Assembly: GCF_023148685.1 (NCBI RefSeq)
Contig: NZ_JAHXNL010000008.1
Span: 150,151-214,150 of the forward strand
DNA from: Georgenia sp. EYE_87
Lineage (GTDB): Bacteria > Actinomycetota > Actinomycetes > Actinomycetales > Actinomycetaceae
Direction of reading: 5' to 3'
DNA length: 64,000 bases
The notes below the pieces were generated by a model. That model saw only the letters and a list, made by a program, of their open reading frames with translations. It searched no databases and was not told where the DNA came from. Made by a program: the position numbers and the translations under genes. Within the stretch, counting starts at the first letter, position 1; every line of letters starts with the position of its first letter. This document shows, piece by piece, positions 7,418 through 16,407 of the stretch.

Positions 7418-8851
7418 CTACGGGTTCGGCCCGACCAGGGCCGACGTCGCCTGGGCGAGGGACTGGATCCGCATGGAAGCACCGTCGGCCTCCTGGTTGA
7501 ACGCCAGCAGCCCGATGAGCAGGCCGATGACGATCGCGACGAGGACCAGGGCGACGATCTTGACGAGCGACGCGGCCGGGTTGCGGGTGTCGGCCTCGTC
7601 GTCGTGACCGTCCTCCGCCGCGTCGTCGGCGACGCCGTCGGCGCTACGGGCGCTCCGGGCGCTGCCCGCGCCGGCCATGCGATCGCGCACCGACCGCCGC
7701 GCGGGCTCCGGGGCGCCGCGCTCGGTCGGCTCGTCGGGCGACTGTGACGACGCTGCGGAGAACTCGGCGAGGGGCGCCCACTGGGGACGCGCCTCCTCCT
7801 CGTCGTAGTCGTCGTCGGGGCCGTCGTCCAACGCGGCCGCCGCGACCGCCTCGGGGCCGCTGGCCGCCGACGGGAAGCGACCGGGCGACGCCGCGGACCG
7901 GGCACGCTCCGCGTCGGTGGGCTCGCGGCGCACCGGTGCGAAGGCCGGCCCGGGGGGCGCCGGGGCAGCCGCCGGCGCGGAGCCGGTGACGTCGGCCGGT
8001 CGCGCGGGAGCCGGCCGCCCGGGGGTGGGGGCGCTGGGCGGCGACGCGGGCGTCTCCGTGCCCTGGGCGGCAGGCGGCACCGCGTCGATGACGAGCGTGC
8101 TGTCGTCGGTGACCGCGGGAAGGCCGACGGCGGACTCCCACCCGGCCGGGTCGGTGGTCACCGGCGGCTCGTCGGCCACCGGGCCGGGGCGCGCGGGCTG
8201 TGCGGAGCCGGCAGCGACGGGCCGGACGCCGGTCAGCGTGCCGGTGGAGTCCAGGGTGCGGATGCCCTTGGCGGTGTGAGGGGCGCGGACCACCGGGCGG
8301 CGTGCGGTGGCCGTGCGCTCGGCGGGGCCGTCCTCCGGCACGGCGACGTCGGTCCGCACGCGGTCGCGCAACGAGCGGCGGGACAGGGGCGCAGCCTGGA
8401 CGGCCGGCGACGCGTCGGCCGGGCGCACCTCCTCCGCCGGGGTCGGGGCGGCGTCCGCCACCCGGTCCCGTGCCGAGGGCGCGGGCGGCTGCGCGGTCCG
8501 AGGCTTCTCCGAGGCCGCGGTCGGTTCCCCGGTTCCGGGCTGCGACGTCGGCACTGTGCGCGAGGCGGGGCCTTCGGCGCCGGCGGCGCGATCCGTCGCG
8601 GCGACCGACCGGGCCAGGGCGGCCTCCGGCGGGAGTGGTCTGCCGTCGTCGTCGACGAGTGGCAGCTCACCCGTGGCGATGGCCTCCAGGCGCGCCTGCT
8701 CCTCGAGCTGGCGGATGCGCAGCTCGCGCCGGGTCAGCGGCCGCGCCTGCCCGGCCCGCTCGGCCGCCAGACGTGCGGCGCGCTCGGCCTCTCGGCGTCG
8801 CCTGCGCTCTCCCAGACCACCCGTCTCCGTGGAGGGTTCCTGCTGGTTCAC
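7418..8851 (-). CDS. Pro/Ala-rich protein with C-terminal membrane anchor, between nadD and rsfS
   Basis: 477 aa. The first 75 residues are highly charged and helical ([18 protein letters not shown] and [17 protein letters not shown], coiled-coil-like). About 340 residues of low-complexity Ala/Pro/Thr follow, then a single strong membrane segment [20 protein letters not shown] near residues 430-450 and a short outer tail. This suggests a cytoplasmic stalk and one anchor (inference). No enzyme motif is visible. A protein of this design between nadD and rsfS is common in Cellulomonas-type genomes but has no known role. GTG start overlaps the nadD stop (GTGA). Confidence 0.8.
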   Translation of the reverse strand: MNQQEPSTETGGLGERRRRREAERAARLAAERAGQARPLTRRELRIRQLEEQARLEAIATGELPLVDDDGRPLPPEAALARSVAATDRAAGAEGPASRTVPTSQPGTGEPTAASEKPRTAQPPAPSARDRVADAAPTPAEEVRPADASPAVQAAPLSRRSLRDRVRTDVAVPEDGPAERTATARRPVVRAPHTAKGIRTLDSTGTLTGVRPVAAGSAQPARPGPVADEPPVTTDPAGWESAVGLPAVTDDSTLVIDAVPPAAQGTETPASPPSAPTPGRPAPARPADVTGSAPAAAPAPPGPAFAPVRREPTDAERARSAASPGRFPSAASGPEAVAAAALDDGPDDDYDEEEARPQWAPLAEFSAASSQSPDEPTERGAPEPARRSVRDRMAGAGSARSARSADGVADDAAEDGHDDEADTRNPAASLVKIVALVLVAIVIGLLIGLLAFNQEADGASMRIQSLAQATSALVGPNP

Positions 8852-9558
8852 TTACCTGCTCCCACGGCCCGGGGCGGCAGACTGACGCTGCGCTCGTCCC
8901 GGGCTCTCGTCGTCATGCGCGGCCGGGGCCGCGAGAAGTCGTCGACCTTCGCCGAGCCCTTGCGGTAGAGCCCGTACTTGGCGATGTACTGCACCACGCC
9001 GTCCGGCACGAGGTACCAGACCGGCTTGCCCGCGGCGACGCGCCCACGGCAGTCCGTCGACGAGATGGCCATGGCGGGCACCTCCAGCAGCGAGACGCCG
9101 GCCTCGGGCAGCCCCGAGGTGTCGAGCTCGTGGCCCGGGCGTGTGACGCCGATGAAGTGGGCGAGCGACCACAGCTCGTCGGCGTCCTTCCAGGTCAGGA
9201 TCTGCGGCAGGACGTCCGCCCCGGTGATGAAGTACAGGTCGGTGTCGGGCATCTGCGCCTTGAGCTCGCGCAAGGTGTCGATCGTGTAGGTCTTGCCCGG
9301 CCGGTCGATCTCCAGGCGCGAGACGGTGAAGCGCGGGTTCGACGCCGTCGCCACGACCGTCATGAGGTATCGGTGCTCGGCCTGCGTGACGTCGCGGTCC
9401 GTCTTGAACGGCTGCTCACCGGTCGGGACGAAGATCACCTCGTCGAGCGCGAAGGACTCCAGGACCTCGCTCGCCGCGACGAGGTGCCCGTGGTGCACCG
9501 GGTCGAAGGTGCCGCCCATGACACCGACCCGCCGCCTCGGCCGAGGACCCCACGCCAT
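8848..9558 (-). CDS. nadD: Nicotinate-nucleotide adenylyltransferase
   Basis: 236 aa. Transfers AMP from ATP to nicotinate mononucleotide in NAD synthesis. GGTFDP at residues 15-20 and HHGH at 22-25 form the nucleotidyltransferase signature, followed by [11 protein letters not shown] and, toward the C-terminus, ISSTDCR, the ISSTxxR ATP-binding motif. The C-terminal ~25 residues are a basic extension beyond the catalytic domain. CAGGAG precedes the ATG. It lies 16 nt after the small TM peptide gene and overlaps the next gene by 4 nt. Confidence 0.97.
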   Translation of the reverse strand: MAWGPRPRRRVGVMGGTFDPVHHGHLVAASEVLESFALDEVIFVPTGEQPFKTDRDVTQAEHRYLMTVVATASNPRFTVSRLEIDRPGKTYTIDTLRELKAQMPDTDLYFITGADVLPQILTWKDADELWSLAHFIGVTRPGHELDTSGLPEAGVSLLEVPAMAISSTDCRGRVAAGKPVWYLVPDGVVQYIAKYGLYRKGSAKVDDFSRPRPRMTTRARDERSVSLPPRAVGAGK

Positions 9559-9574
9559 CGCAGCTCCTGCTGGG

Positions 9575-9736
9575 TCAGTGACGCGTGTGGACGTTGCGGA
9601 AGCCGTACGTCACCAGCAGGAGGAGGACGAAGATCGCCAGGGTGAGCCCTCCCAGGACGTACGGGCTCACGGCCGCCCCGCCGGCCTCGGCGTGCTCCAC
9701 CTGCTCGGCGGCGAACATCACTAGCGAGCTCTTCAT
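9575..9736 (-). CDS. 53-aa single-pass membrane peptide upstream of nadD
   Basis: 53 aa: a short polar N-terminus ([20 protein letters not shown]), one membrane segment [20 protein letters not shown] at residues ~28-46 and a basic end NVHTRH. The start ATG at 9736 is preceded by GGGGACC, a fair Shine-Dalgarno. Tiny TM proteins of this kind lie just before nadD in many Actinobacteria; function unknown. Position and direction make it the first gene of the nadD-rsfS operon. Confidence 0.75.
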   Translation of the reverse strand: MKSSLVMFAAEQVEHAEAGGAAVSPYVLGGLTLAIFVLLLLVTYGFRNVHTRH

Positions 9737-9953
9737 TCAAGGTCCCCTTCTACCCGTCCTGCTGATGCTGGGGGACAGTCTTGCATGACTGCCCGACGGC
9801 GGTCGCCGCCGACCACGTGGCCCGCGTCGCACTCGCGCCGGGCGACGCTGCGCCCTCCTGCGGCTGGGTAGAACTGCCCATGTCGTTCGCCCCGCCGCCG
9901 CGCACCCTGGACCGTGAGCGCACCCGCGTTCCGGGAACAGGGAGAAGAGTCAC

Positions 9954-10772
9954 ATGACCACCACGACCGCTCCGACCCTGGTGACGTCCGAGGACGGCAC
10001 GCAGATCGCCGTCTTCGTCTCGGGCCGGGGCCGCCCGCTCGTCCTCGTCCCGGGAACGACCTCCGACCACACGACCTGGCGGCTGACCGTGCCGCTCCTC
10101 GAGCCCCACGTGGAGGTCCGCGCCGTGGACCGCCGCGGCCGCGGGGCCAGCGGGGACGGGCCGCGGTACTCCCTCGCGCGCGAGTTCGCCGACGTGGCGG
10201 CCGTGGTCGACGCCGCGGCGGCCGAGCACGGCGGCCCGGTCGACCTCATGGGGCACTCCTTCGGCGGCAACGTCGCGTTCGGCGCGGCGGCGCGGACGCC
10301 CAACCTGCGCCGGCTGGTGCTCTACGAGGGCTGGCCCGTGCCGGACCTGGCGGACCGCACGGCCGCGCCCGGCACGCTCGAGCGGCTCGACGAGCTGCTC
10401 GCCAGGAACCGGCCGGAGGAGCTCCTAGAGACCATGTACTGCGACCTGGTCCACCTGTCCGACGGCGAGATCGCTCAGCTCCGCTCGGCGCCCACGTGGC
10501 CCGCCCGGGTCGCCGCCGCGCCCACCGTGCCCCGCGAGGTGCGCGCGTTCGGTGAACAGGCCTTCGACCCCTCGGAGGCGGCGCGGATCGGCGTCCCGGT
10601 GCTGCTGCTGGTCGGCGAGGAGTCCCCCGACGACGTCCGGGCGGACCCGGGGACCGTCGCCGCCGCCCTGCCGGACGCCCGCGTGGAGGTGCTGCCGGGT
10701 CAGGCGCACATGGCCCACCTGTCGGCGCCGGAGGTGCTCGCTGCGGCCGTGCTGGACTTCCTCGGGGACTGA
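9954..10772 (+). CDS. Alpha/beta hydrolase
   Basis: 272 aa. The fold is shown by LVLVPGTTSDHTTW (oxyanion region), DRRGRGASG and the nucleophile elbow GHSFGGN; the acid is probably in LLVGEESPDD and the base His in GQAHMAHL. Substrate cannot be inferred. GGGAGAAGAG precedes the ATG with good spacing. It stands alone and converges on the CorC-type gene 17 nt downstream. A paralogue-like hydrolase with the same DRRGRGxS motif lies at 51545-52384. Confidence 0.92.
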   Translation: MTTTTAPTLVTSEDGTQIAVFVSGRGRPLVLVPGTTSDHTTWRLTVPLLEPHVEVRAVDRRGRGASGDGPRYSLAREFADVAAVVDAAAAEHGGPVDLMGHSFGGNVAFGAAARTPNLRRLVLYEGWPVPDLADRTAAPGTLERLDELLARNRPEELLETMYCDLVHLSDGEIAQLRSAPTWPARVAAAPTVPREVRAFGEQAFDPSEAARIGVPVLLLVGEESPDDVRADPGTVAAALPDARVEVLPGQAHMAHLSAPEVLAAAVLDFLGD

Positions 10773-10789
10773 GCTTCCGCAAGGACGGG

Positions 10790-11800
10790 CTACACGCTCG
10801 CCCCGACGGCCGGGAACAGGCGTCGCAGCACGTCGGCGAGCGTGACCACGCCGACCACCGTCACGCCGTCGGTGACCACGGCGAGATGGTTGCGCGTGCG
10901 GCGCATGGTGGCGAGCGCCGCGTGCACGGTGGTCGCCCGGTCGAGCGTGAACACGTCGCGGACGAACGGCGCGGCGGCGGCCTCGTCCGGCGCGGTGAGG
11001 GTGTCGCGCACGTGGACGACGCCGGTGACCTGGTCGCCGTCCCCGACCAGCACCCGCAGGTGGCCGGTGCGGCGGGTGGCCGCACGCACCTCCCCCACCG
11101 TGGCGCCGGCGGGCACGATCGTCGCGGGACCGCTCCCGACGAGTTCCCCCACCGTGAGCTTCTGCATCTCCAGGGCACCGGAGATCTGGGCGAAGTAGCG
11201 CGCGTCCAGAGCGCCGACGTTCGCGGAGTGCTCCACGAGGTGGCGCAACGTGTCCGGGTCGGTGCCGACCGCGGGCGCGTCCGGGTCTGCGCCCGCCCGG
11301 CGGACCAGCCAGTTCGCCGCGGCGTTGAGGGCCTGCAGCAGCGGCCGCGCGGCCCACATGAACGCCCGCATCGGCAGCGCCAGGAGGATCGCGGACCGCT
11401 CGGGGTGCGCGATGGCCCAGGACTTCGGCGCCATCTCCCCCACCACGAGGTGGAGGAACGTGACGATGATCAGCGCGAGGACGAACCCGGCGACGTCGGC
11501 CGCCACCAGCGGCACGCCCCAGTCCTCGAGGAGCGGGGTCAGCCAGTGGTGGACGGCGGGCTTGGTGATGGCGCCGAGCGCCAGGGTGCACACCGTGATG
11601 CCGAGCTGGGAGCCGGCCAGGAGCAGGGTCAGCTCGGAGGAGCTGCGCAGGGCGGCCCGGGCGGCCCGGCTGCCGGACGCCGCGTCCTCGAGCCGGTGCC
11701 GGCGGGCGGCCATGAGGGAGAACTCGACGGCCACGAAGAACGCGCTGAGCGCGATGATGGCGACGGTCGCGGCCAGCACCACGAGGGGGTTCTCGATCAC
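10790..11800 (-). CDS. CNNM/CorC-type membrane protein with CBS pair (hemolysin C family)
   Basis: 336 aa. N-terminal CNNM/DUF21 domain with about four membrane segments (FFVAVEFSLMAARRHRLEDA, LLLAGSQLGITVCTLALG, LHLVVGEMAPKSWAI) and a C-terminal CBS-like pair (LVGDGDQVTGVVHVRD, VTDGVTVVGVVTLADVLR). It lacks the extra C-terminal CorC_HlyC domain carried by its neighbour. Family members are implicated in Mg/Co transport and envelope homeostasis. The GTG start overlaps the stop of the upstream paralogue (GTGA), so the two are co-translated and may form heteromers (inference). Confidence 0.92.
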   Translation of the reverse strand: MIENPLVVLAATVAIIALSAFFVAVEFSLMAARRHRLEDAASGSRAARAALRSSSELTLLLAGSQLGITVCTLALGAITKPAVHHWLTPLLEDWGVPLVAADVAGFVLALIIVTFLHLVVGEMAPKSWAIAHPERSAILLALPMRAFMWAARPLLQALNAAANWLVRRAGADPDAPAVGTDPDTLRHLVEHSANVGALDARYFAQISGALEMQKLTVGELVGSGPATIVPAGATVGEVRAATRRTGHLRVLVGDGDQVTGVVHVRDTLTAPDEAAAAPFVRDVFTLDRATTVHAALATMRRTRNHLAVVTDGVTVVGVVTLADVLRRLFPAVGASV

Positions 11801-13167
11801 CGGGCCACCTCCTCGCCGGCGCCGGGCAGGGTGATGCGCACGGTCGACGGCACGTGCCGCTCGACCTGCAGGACCTCGACCCGGATGTACCTCGGCTCCG
11901 GCTCGCCCTCGCGGACCAGGTCGCCCGGGTCCGGCGGCAGCTCGATGTCGAGAGCGGTCCCGACCTCGGCGAGCCCGCCGTGGTGGGCCATCACGAGCCC
12001 CGCGACGGTCTCGTAGTCGCCCCGGGGCAGGTCCGCGCCGAGGGCCCGCTCGAGCTCGTCGACGTGGACGTCGCCCGACATCACCCAGACGCCGTCGCCC
12101 TCCTCGGGCCGGTAGGTGGGCACCACGGGGTCGTGCTCGTCGGTGATCTCCCCGACGAGCTCCTCGGCCAGGTCCTCGAGGGTGAGAACCCCGGTGAAAC
12201 CGCCGTACTCGTCGACGACGCAGGCGAGCTGGTTCGTCGACTCGCCGAGCCGGCGCAGCGCGTCCGGCAGCGCGGTCAGGTGCGAGATCACCAGCGGCGG
12301 CCGCATGAGGGCGGTGACCGGTGCGTCGTCGGGCTCGGTGGTGCTGAGCACGTCGGCCAGGTGCACGACGCCGACGACGTCCTGGGTGTTCTCCGCGAGG
12401 ACGGGGTAGCGCGAGTGCCCGCTCGTCATGAGCGTGCGGACGTGGCCGACGGTGTCGACGTCCTCGACGGTGTCGACGCGGGAGCGCGGGATCATGGCGT
12501 GCTCGACGGTGCGGCGCGGGAAGTCGAGGATGCGGTCGAGCATCATCGACAGCTCGACCGAGAGGTCGCCGGTCTCACGGGACTCCTCGACGATGTGCTC
12601 CAGGTCCCTCGCCGTCGCCGAGTGCTCGACGTCGTGCACGGGCTCCATCCGCAGGGCGCGCAGCAGCAGGTTGGAGGCCTGGTCGAACACCCAGATCAGC
12701 CAGCCGAACAGCGTGAGGTAGATGGTCGTCGAGCGTGCGAGCCGAAGGGCCACGGGCCCGGGCCTTGCGATGGCGAAATTCTTGGGGAACAGCTCGCCGA
12801 ACACCATCTGCACGACGGTGGAGAACAGCAGGGCGAGCACGGCGCCGCCGGCGGCGGACACCCCCGCGGAGACACCGACGCCGCCCAGCATCGTGCCGAG
12901 CGCCGTGCCGATGAGCGGCTCCGCGACGTAGCCGACCAGCAGTCCGGTGACGGTGATGCCCAGCTGGGCGCCCGAGAGCATGAACGACGTGCGCCGCGTG
13001 ATGGACAGCACCCGCTTCGCGCCGTCGTCCCCGGCCTGGGCGCGGGCGCTCGTGCGCGACCGGTCGACGCCCATGTAGGCGAACTCCTGGGCGACGAAGT
13101 AGCCGGTGGCGGCGGTGATCAGCATGACCACGAGCACGCCGACGAGGAGGGACAGGACTGGTGTCAC
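11797..13167 (-). CDS. CNNM/CorC-type membrane protein with CBS pair and CorC_HlyC domain
   Basis: 456 aa. DUF21/CNNM membrane domain (GYFVAQEFAYMGVDRSR, FMLSGAQLGITVTGLLVG, VFGELFPKNFAIARP), two CBS motifs (MTSGHSRYPVLAENTQDVVG, ACVVDEYGGFTGVLTLEDL) and a C-terminal transporter-associated domain with GDYETVAGLVM. This is the full-length form; the downstream paralogue is the shorter. Role: probably divalent-cation efflux or envelope function. GTG start at 13167; the nearest purine-rich stretch is somewhat far upstream, so the start is less certain than the gene. Confidence 0.92.
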   Translation of the reverse strand: MTPVLSLLVGVLVVMLITAATGYFVAQEFAYMGVDRSRTSARAQAGDDGAKRVLSITRRTSFMLSGAQLGITVTGLLVGYVAEPLIGTALGTMLGGVGVSAGVSAAGGAVLALLFSTVVQMVFGELFPKNFAIARPGPVALRLARSTTIYLTLFGWLIWVFDQASNLLLRALRMEPVHDVEHSATARDLEHIVEESRETGDLSVELSMMLDRILDFPRRTVEHAMIPRSRVDTVEDVDTVGHVRTLMTSGHSRYPVLAENTQDVVGVVHLADVLSTTEPDDAPVTALMRPPLVISHLTALPDALRRLGESTNQLACVVDEYGGFTGVLTLEDLAEELVGEITDEHDPVVPTYRPEEGDGVWVMSGDVHVDELERALGADLPRGDYETVAGLVMAHHGGLAEVGTALDIELPPDPGDLVREGEPEPRYIRVEVLQVERHVPSTVRITLPGAGEEVAR

Positions 13168-13295
13168 CGGCCGCGCACCGCCTCAGGTTCGAGGTACGCG
13201 GCCGAGGGTATGTGGTCTGTGTCCATGTCTCTCTTCGTGGGGCGGACGGCCGACGCGGGTGGCGTACAACCGGCGTTCAGCCTATCGGAGCGAAC

Positions 13296-13339
13296 GGCCC
13301 GGGCCGCTCCGCGGGCCGGCCCGGGCCGCTCCGCGGGCC
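13296..13339. repeat. Two perfect 22-bp tandem copies
   Basis: A 22-bp unit beginning GGCCCGGGCCGCTCC is repeated exactly once, head to tail, in the intergenic stretch between the CNNM gene start and the GH13 gene end. The unit contains self-complementary GGCCCGGGCC, so it can fold into GC-rich hairpins and may stop transcription. No coding function. Confidence 0.85.
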
Positions 13340-13359
13340 GACGGGGCGGCCCCGGCGGC

Positions 13360-14664
13360 TCAGCCCAGGACGGCCCAGCCGTGCGCAGGGACCCGGGCGT
13401 GCCCCTCGGCGAGGTCGGCGCGGCCGGCGAGAACCGTGCCGGCGCGGGCGTCGACCTCCGCCTCGTCGTCGCCGAGGTTGAGCACCACCACGAGCCGCTC
13501 CCCCGCCGCCGTCACCTCGTAGGCGAGGAGCTCGTTGGACAGCTCGAGCGGGGCGGTCCGCGCGCGGTGGAGCCACGGGTGGCGCCGGCGCAGCGAGATC
13601 AGCTCGCGGTGCAGCCGGAGCACCTCGGGATCGCCCGCCAGCTGGTCGGGCCGGTCCGGGAACGCCGGCCGGACGGCGTCGTCGCCGCCGACCCGGTCCT
13701 CCTTGACGCCCTCCAGGCCGAGCTCGTCGCCGGCGTAGACGGACGGCGTGCCACCGACGGTGAGGAGCACGGCCAGGGCGTGCGGCAGGTGGCGCCGGTC
13801 GCCCAGCCGCGAGGCGATGCGGGTGACGTCGTGGTTGCCCACGAAGGTCATGGGCGCGAACGTCTCCAGGAGGGCGTTGTGCCTGCCCAGAGCGTGGTCG
13901 AGCTCGTAGAGGTTTCGGTCGTTCAGGCTGCTCCAGATCGCCTTCCAGAGCTCGTACTGGGTGACCGCGTCGACCCCCGAGGCCGCCACGAAACCGGGGT
14001 AGTCGCCGTGGATCACCTCGCCGACCACGTACGCCTCCGGGAACTCCGCGCGCACCGCGGGCAGAACCTTCGCCCAGAACGACGGCGGCACCGCGTACGC
14101 GGCGTCAAGGCGCCAGCCGTCGGCGCCGGCCCGCAGCCAGTACCGCATGACCTCCTCGACGAGCTCGGCCACCGCGGGGGCGTCGTGGTCCAGCGCCACG
14201 AGCCCCTCGTGCCCCTCGAAGGTCGCGTACTCCGGGCGGGTCCCCGCGGCCGCGCCCTCCGGCCAGGCCAGCCGGAACAGCCCCGCCTCGGGGTGGTCGG
14301 GGCCGCCGTCGAGCGCGCGCAGGAAGGCGGGGTGCCGGGAGCCGACATGGTTGAAGACGCCGTCGAGGACCACCTTGAGGCCACGCTCGTGCGCGGCGGC
14401 GACCAGCGCGTCGAAGTCCGCGCGGTCGCCGAGCCGGGGGTCGATCGTGAAGTGGTCGACGGTGTCGTAGCCGTGGCTGTAGGAGGTGAAGACCGGCCCC
14501 AGCAGCAGCGCGGAGGCGCCGAGCTCGACGGCGTGGTCGAGCCAGCCGACCAGGCGCGGCAGCCGGTGCCGGACCGGCGCCGCCGGGTCGAGCACCGGTT
14601 CGGCGCCGACGAGGCCGAGGGGGTAGACGTGCCAGAAGATCGCGTGCTCGTGCCAGGTGGTCAC
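13360..14664 (-). CDS. GH13 alpha-amylase family glycosidase
   Basis: 434 aa. Cytoplasmic (no signal peptide) (beta/alpha)8 glycosidase. Conserved regions: DGVFNHVG (I), GWRLDAAYAV with the nucleophile Asp (II), VVGEVIH with the acid Glu (III) and FVGNHDVTR with the transition-state Asp (IV). A short all-beta C-terminal domain ends in GWAVLG. Compact form, as in maltodextrin- or trehalose-related GH13 enzymes; specificity is not clear. GTG at 14664 is chosen because the domain starts at once (TTWHEHAIFWHVYP) and AGGA lies upstream; GTG at 14688 would add 8 residues. No sugar transporter is adjacent. Confidence 0.93.
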   Translation of the reverse strand: MTTWHEHAIFWHVYPLGLVGAEPVLDPAAPVRHRLPRLVGWLDHAVELGASALLLGPVFTSYSHGYDTVDHFTIDPRLGDRADFDALVAAAHERGLKVVLDGVFNHVGSRHPAFLRALDGGPDHPEAGLFRLAWPEGAAAGTRPEYATFEGHEGLVALDHDAPAVAELVEEVMRYWLRAGADGWRLDAAYAVPPSFWAKVLPAVRAEFPEAYVVGEVIHGDYPGFVAASGVDAVTQYELWKAIWSSLNDRNLYELDHALGRHNALLETFAPMTFVGNHDVTRIASRLGDRRHLPHALAVLLTVGGTPSVYAGDELGLEGVKEDRVGGDDAVRPAFPDRPDQLAGDPEVLRLHRELISLRRRHPWLHRARTAPLELSNELLAYEVTAAGERLVVVLNLGDDEAEVDARAGTVLAGRADLAEGHARVPAHGWAVLG

Positions 14665-14758
14665 GATCGACCATCCTGGCGCACGCACGGCCGTGGGGCG
14701 AGACCTCGGCCGCCGGCTCGGCGCGCCGGGTCGCGGGAGCGCTCGCCCACGGGCACCG

Positions 14759-15193
14759 TCAGCCGCTGAAGACCTCGGCCGCCTGCTTCAGCCCCTCCAG
14801 GGCCCGCCGCCAGTTCTCCGTGGAGTGCTCGGCGGCCTCCTCGGTCCGGTTGTTGTCCTGCGTCAGGGTCACGCGCGTCCCGTGCGGCGTCTCCTCGAGG
14901 GTCCAGGTCAGCGTGTGGTAGTTCTCCGGCACGTCCAGCTCACCGGTGAGCGGGCTGAAGTGGGTGTAGCGCAGCAGCCGAGGCTCCTCGACCTCCACGA
15001 TCTCGCCGTGGTCCTGGAACGGCTTGCCCTCCCACTCGCCGGTGAAGGTGATCCGGCCCCCGGAGACGTAGTCGCTCTCGACGCTCGCGCCGAACATCAC
15101 GTGCCGGGAGAGCTCGGGGCTGGTCAGCACGGTCCACACGGTGCGCGGGAGCGCGTCGATGTCGATGCTCGTCGTCGAGACGTGGTCGGCCAT
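14759..15193 (-). CDS. SRPBCC (AHSA1/Bet v1-like) domain protein
   Basis: 144 aa. START-like fold: IDALPRTVWTVLTSPELSRHVMFG at the N-terminus, GGRITFTGEWEGKPFQDHGEI in the middle, and the typical end WTLEETPHGTRVTLTQDNN followed by the long C-terminal helix ENWRRALEGLKQAAEV. These bind hydrophobic ligands or act as small-molecule chaperones. Clear GGGAGGTG before the ATG. It is flanked by GH13 and an SDR pseudogene, with no pathway link apparent. Confidence 0.9.
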   Translation of the reverse strand: MADHVSTTSIDIDALPRTVWTVLTSPELSRHVMFGASVESDYVSGGRITFTGEWEGKPFQDHGEIVEVEEPRLLRYTHFSPLTGELDVPENYHTLTWTLEETPHGTRVTLTQDNNRTEEAAEHSTENWRRALEGLKQAAEVFSG

Positions 15194-15342
15194 GGTGGCA
15201 CCTCCCGGACCAGCGTCCTCCTCTCGCGGAGGCCGCACAAGGCGCCTCGGGAGCCCGGCAGCCGGCGCCGGCCACGCCGACCGGGCCTGCCTCCGGAGGG
15301 ACGGGCCCGGGGTCGGGCTCGGCAACGTCAGCTCATCGGCTC

Positions 15343-15712
15343 TCAGACGCTCAGGTACCCGCCGTCGACCACGATCTGGGACCCGCTGACGAACGACGCC
15401 TTGTCGGACAGGAGGAAGCACACGACCTCGGCGACCTCCTTGGCTTCACCGAGCCGGCCGACGGGGTGCAGACCCTCCAGCGCGGTCCTGAGCTCGGTGC
15501 CGGTCCACTGCTCGATGAGCGGGGTCAGGATGTACCCGGGGTGCACCAAGTTGATGCGGATGCCCTGCCTGCCGTACTCGACCGACGCGTTTTGGTGAGG
15601 CCGGCGACGCCGTGCTTGGAGGCGGCGTCTGCCACCCCTCGAGCGTGAGCTCGCCGACGTGCTGCTCAGGGCGGACGATGCCCGCGTTGTTGAACGCCAG
15701 GTGCAGACCGCA
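15343..15712 (-). pseudogene. Decayed SDR oxidoreductase gene
   Basis: Remnants of a short-chain dehydrogenase in three reading frames. The upstream fragment reads LHLAFNNAGIV and GELTLEGW (NNAG motif) and then stops matching. After an apparent deletion of some 50 codons, including the catalytic Ser region, ASKHGVAGLTK (YxxxK neighbourhood) appears in a second frame. A one-base loss in an AAAA run then shifts to NASVEYG and a normal C-terminus ending VSGSQIVVDGGYLSV. The Rossmann N-terminus is absent. The frame looks open for longer only because of GC bias. Relic of a lost paralogue. Confidence 0.8.
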
Positions 15713-15885
15713 CGACCGACGTACCCGCGCCGGCGAGGATCTTCGGCCGTGGGACATTCGACCGTGCCGTCCCCCGACGAACTCGTGGGCGCGAGCGCAG
15801 GGTCGCCCTCCCGTTCCGGTACGGCGATCGGTGGTCGAGAGACGGCCATCCGAGAATGGGTCTGGTCCGTGCCGGTGGGAGTGGA

Positions 15886-15891
15886 TACCTT
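15886..15891 (+). promoter_or_regulatory. -10 box for leaderless flavin-binding protein gene
   Basis: TACCTT followed by 7 nt and the ATG at 15899, without a Shine-Dalgarno sequence. Consistent with a leaderless mRNA. Confidence 0.55.
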
Positions 15892-15898
15892 CGCGGCC

Positions 15899-16318
15899 AT
15901 GGCACTGACGAGGGTCGAGCGCGAGCAGTTCCTGGCCGAGCCGCACGTCGCGGCGCTGTCGGTGGAGTGCGGGGACGGACGAGCGCCGCTGACCGTCCCG
16001 ATCTGGTACCAGTACTCCCCCGGCGCGCAGCTGTGGGTGCTCACGGGCGCCCGCTCCCGCAAGACGCAGCTCATCGAGGCCGCCGGACGGTTCACCATGA
16101 TGGTCGACCGGGTCCGGCCCTCCGTCAGGTACGTGTCCGTCGAGGGCCCGGTCAGCGGCGTCGAGCCGGGCACCGAGGGGCACCTGGACGAGATCGCCCA
16201 CCGGTACCTGCCGGAGCGGGCGGCGGCCCGCTACATCGACTTCGCCCGGGCGGAGCTCGGCGAGCAGGTCGTGATCTCGCTGCGGCCCGAGCGGTGGCTC
16301 AGCGCGGACCTCGGGTGA
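15899..16318 (+). CDS. Pyridoxamine 5'-phosphate oxidase-like (split-barrel) flavin/F420-binding protein
   Basis: 139 aa. Small split-barrel protein: MALTRVEREQFLAEPHVAAL, APLTVPIWYQYSPGAQLWVLTG, RKTQLIEAAGRFTMMVDR and a C-terminal ERWLSADLG. This pattern matches the FMN/F420-binding family often annotated as PPOX-class or Rv1155-like. Without PLP-synthesis residues it is unlikely to be true PdxH. Probably reduces an unknown small molecule with a flavin cofactor. Start set by the -10 box at 15886. The gene overlaps nothing and faces a pseudogene. Confidence 0.85.
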   Translation: MALTRVEREQFLAEPHVAALSVECGDGRAPLTVPIWYQYSPGAQLWVLTGARSRKTQLIEAAGRFTMMVDRVRPSVRYVSVEGPVSGVEPGTEGHLDEIAHRYLPERAAARYIDFARAELGEQVVISLRPERWLSADLG

Positions 16319-16407
16319 CGCGCGGGCCGCGGTGACCCGCGGGCCTCGGGTGACCGACGTCGCCCCGCCGACGACGCGACGCGACCTCCGAGGCCCGGCC
16401 GCCGGGG

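Noticed and set aside
13296..13339. Possible insertion-sequence end
   Set aside because: Tandem direct copies without a transposase or target duplication nearby.
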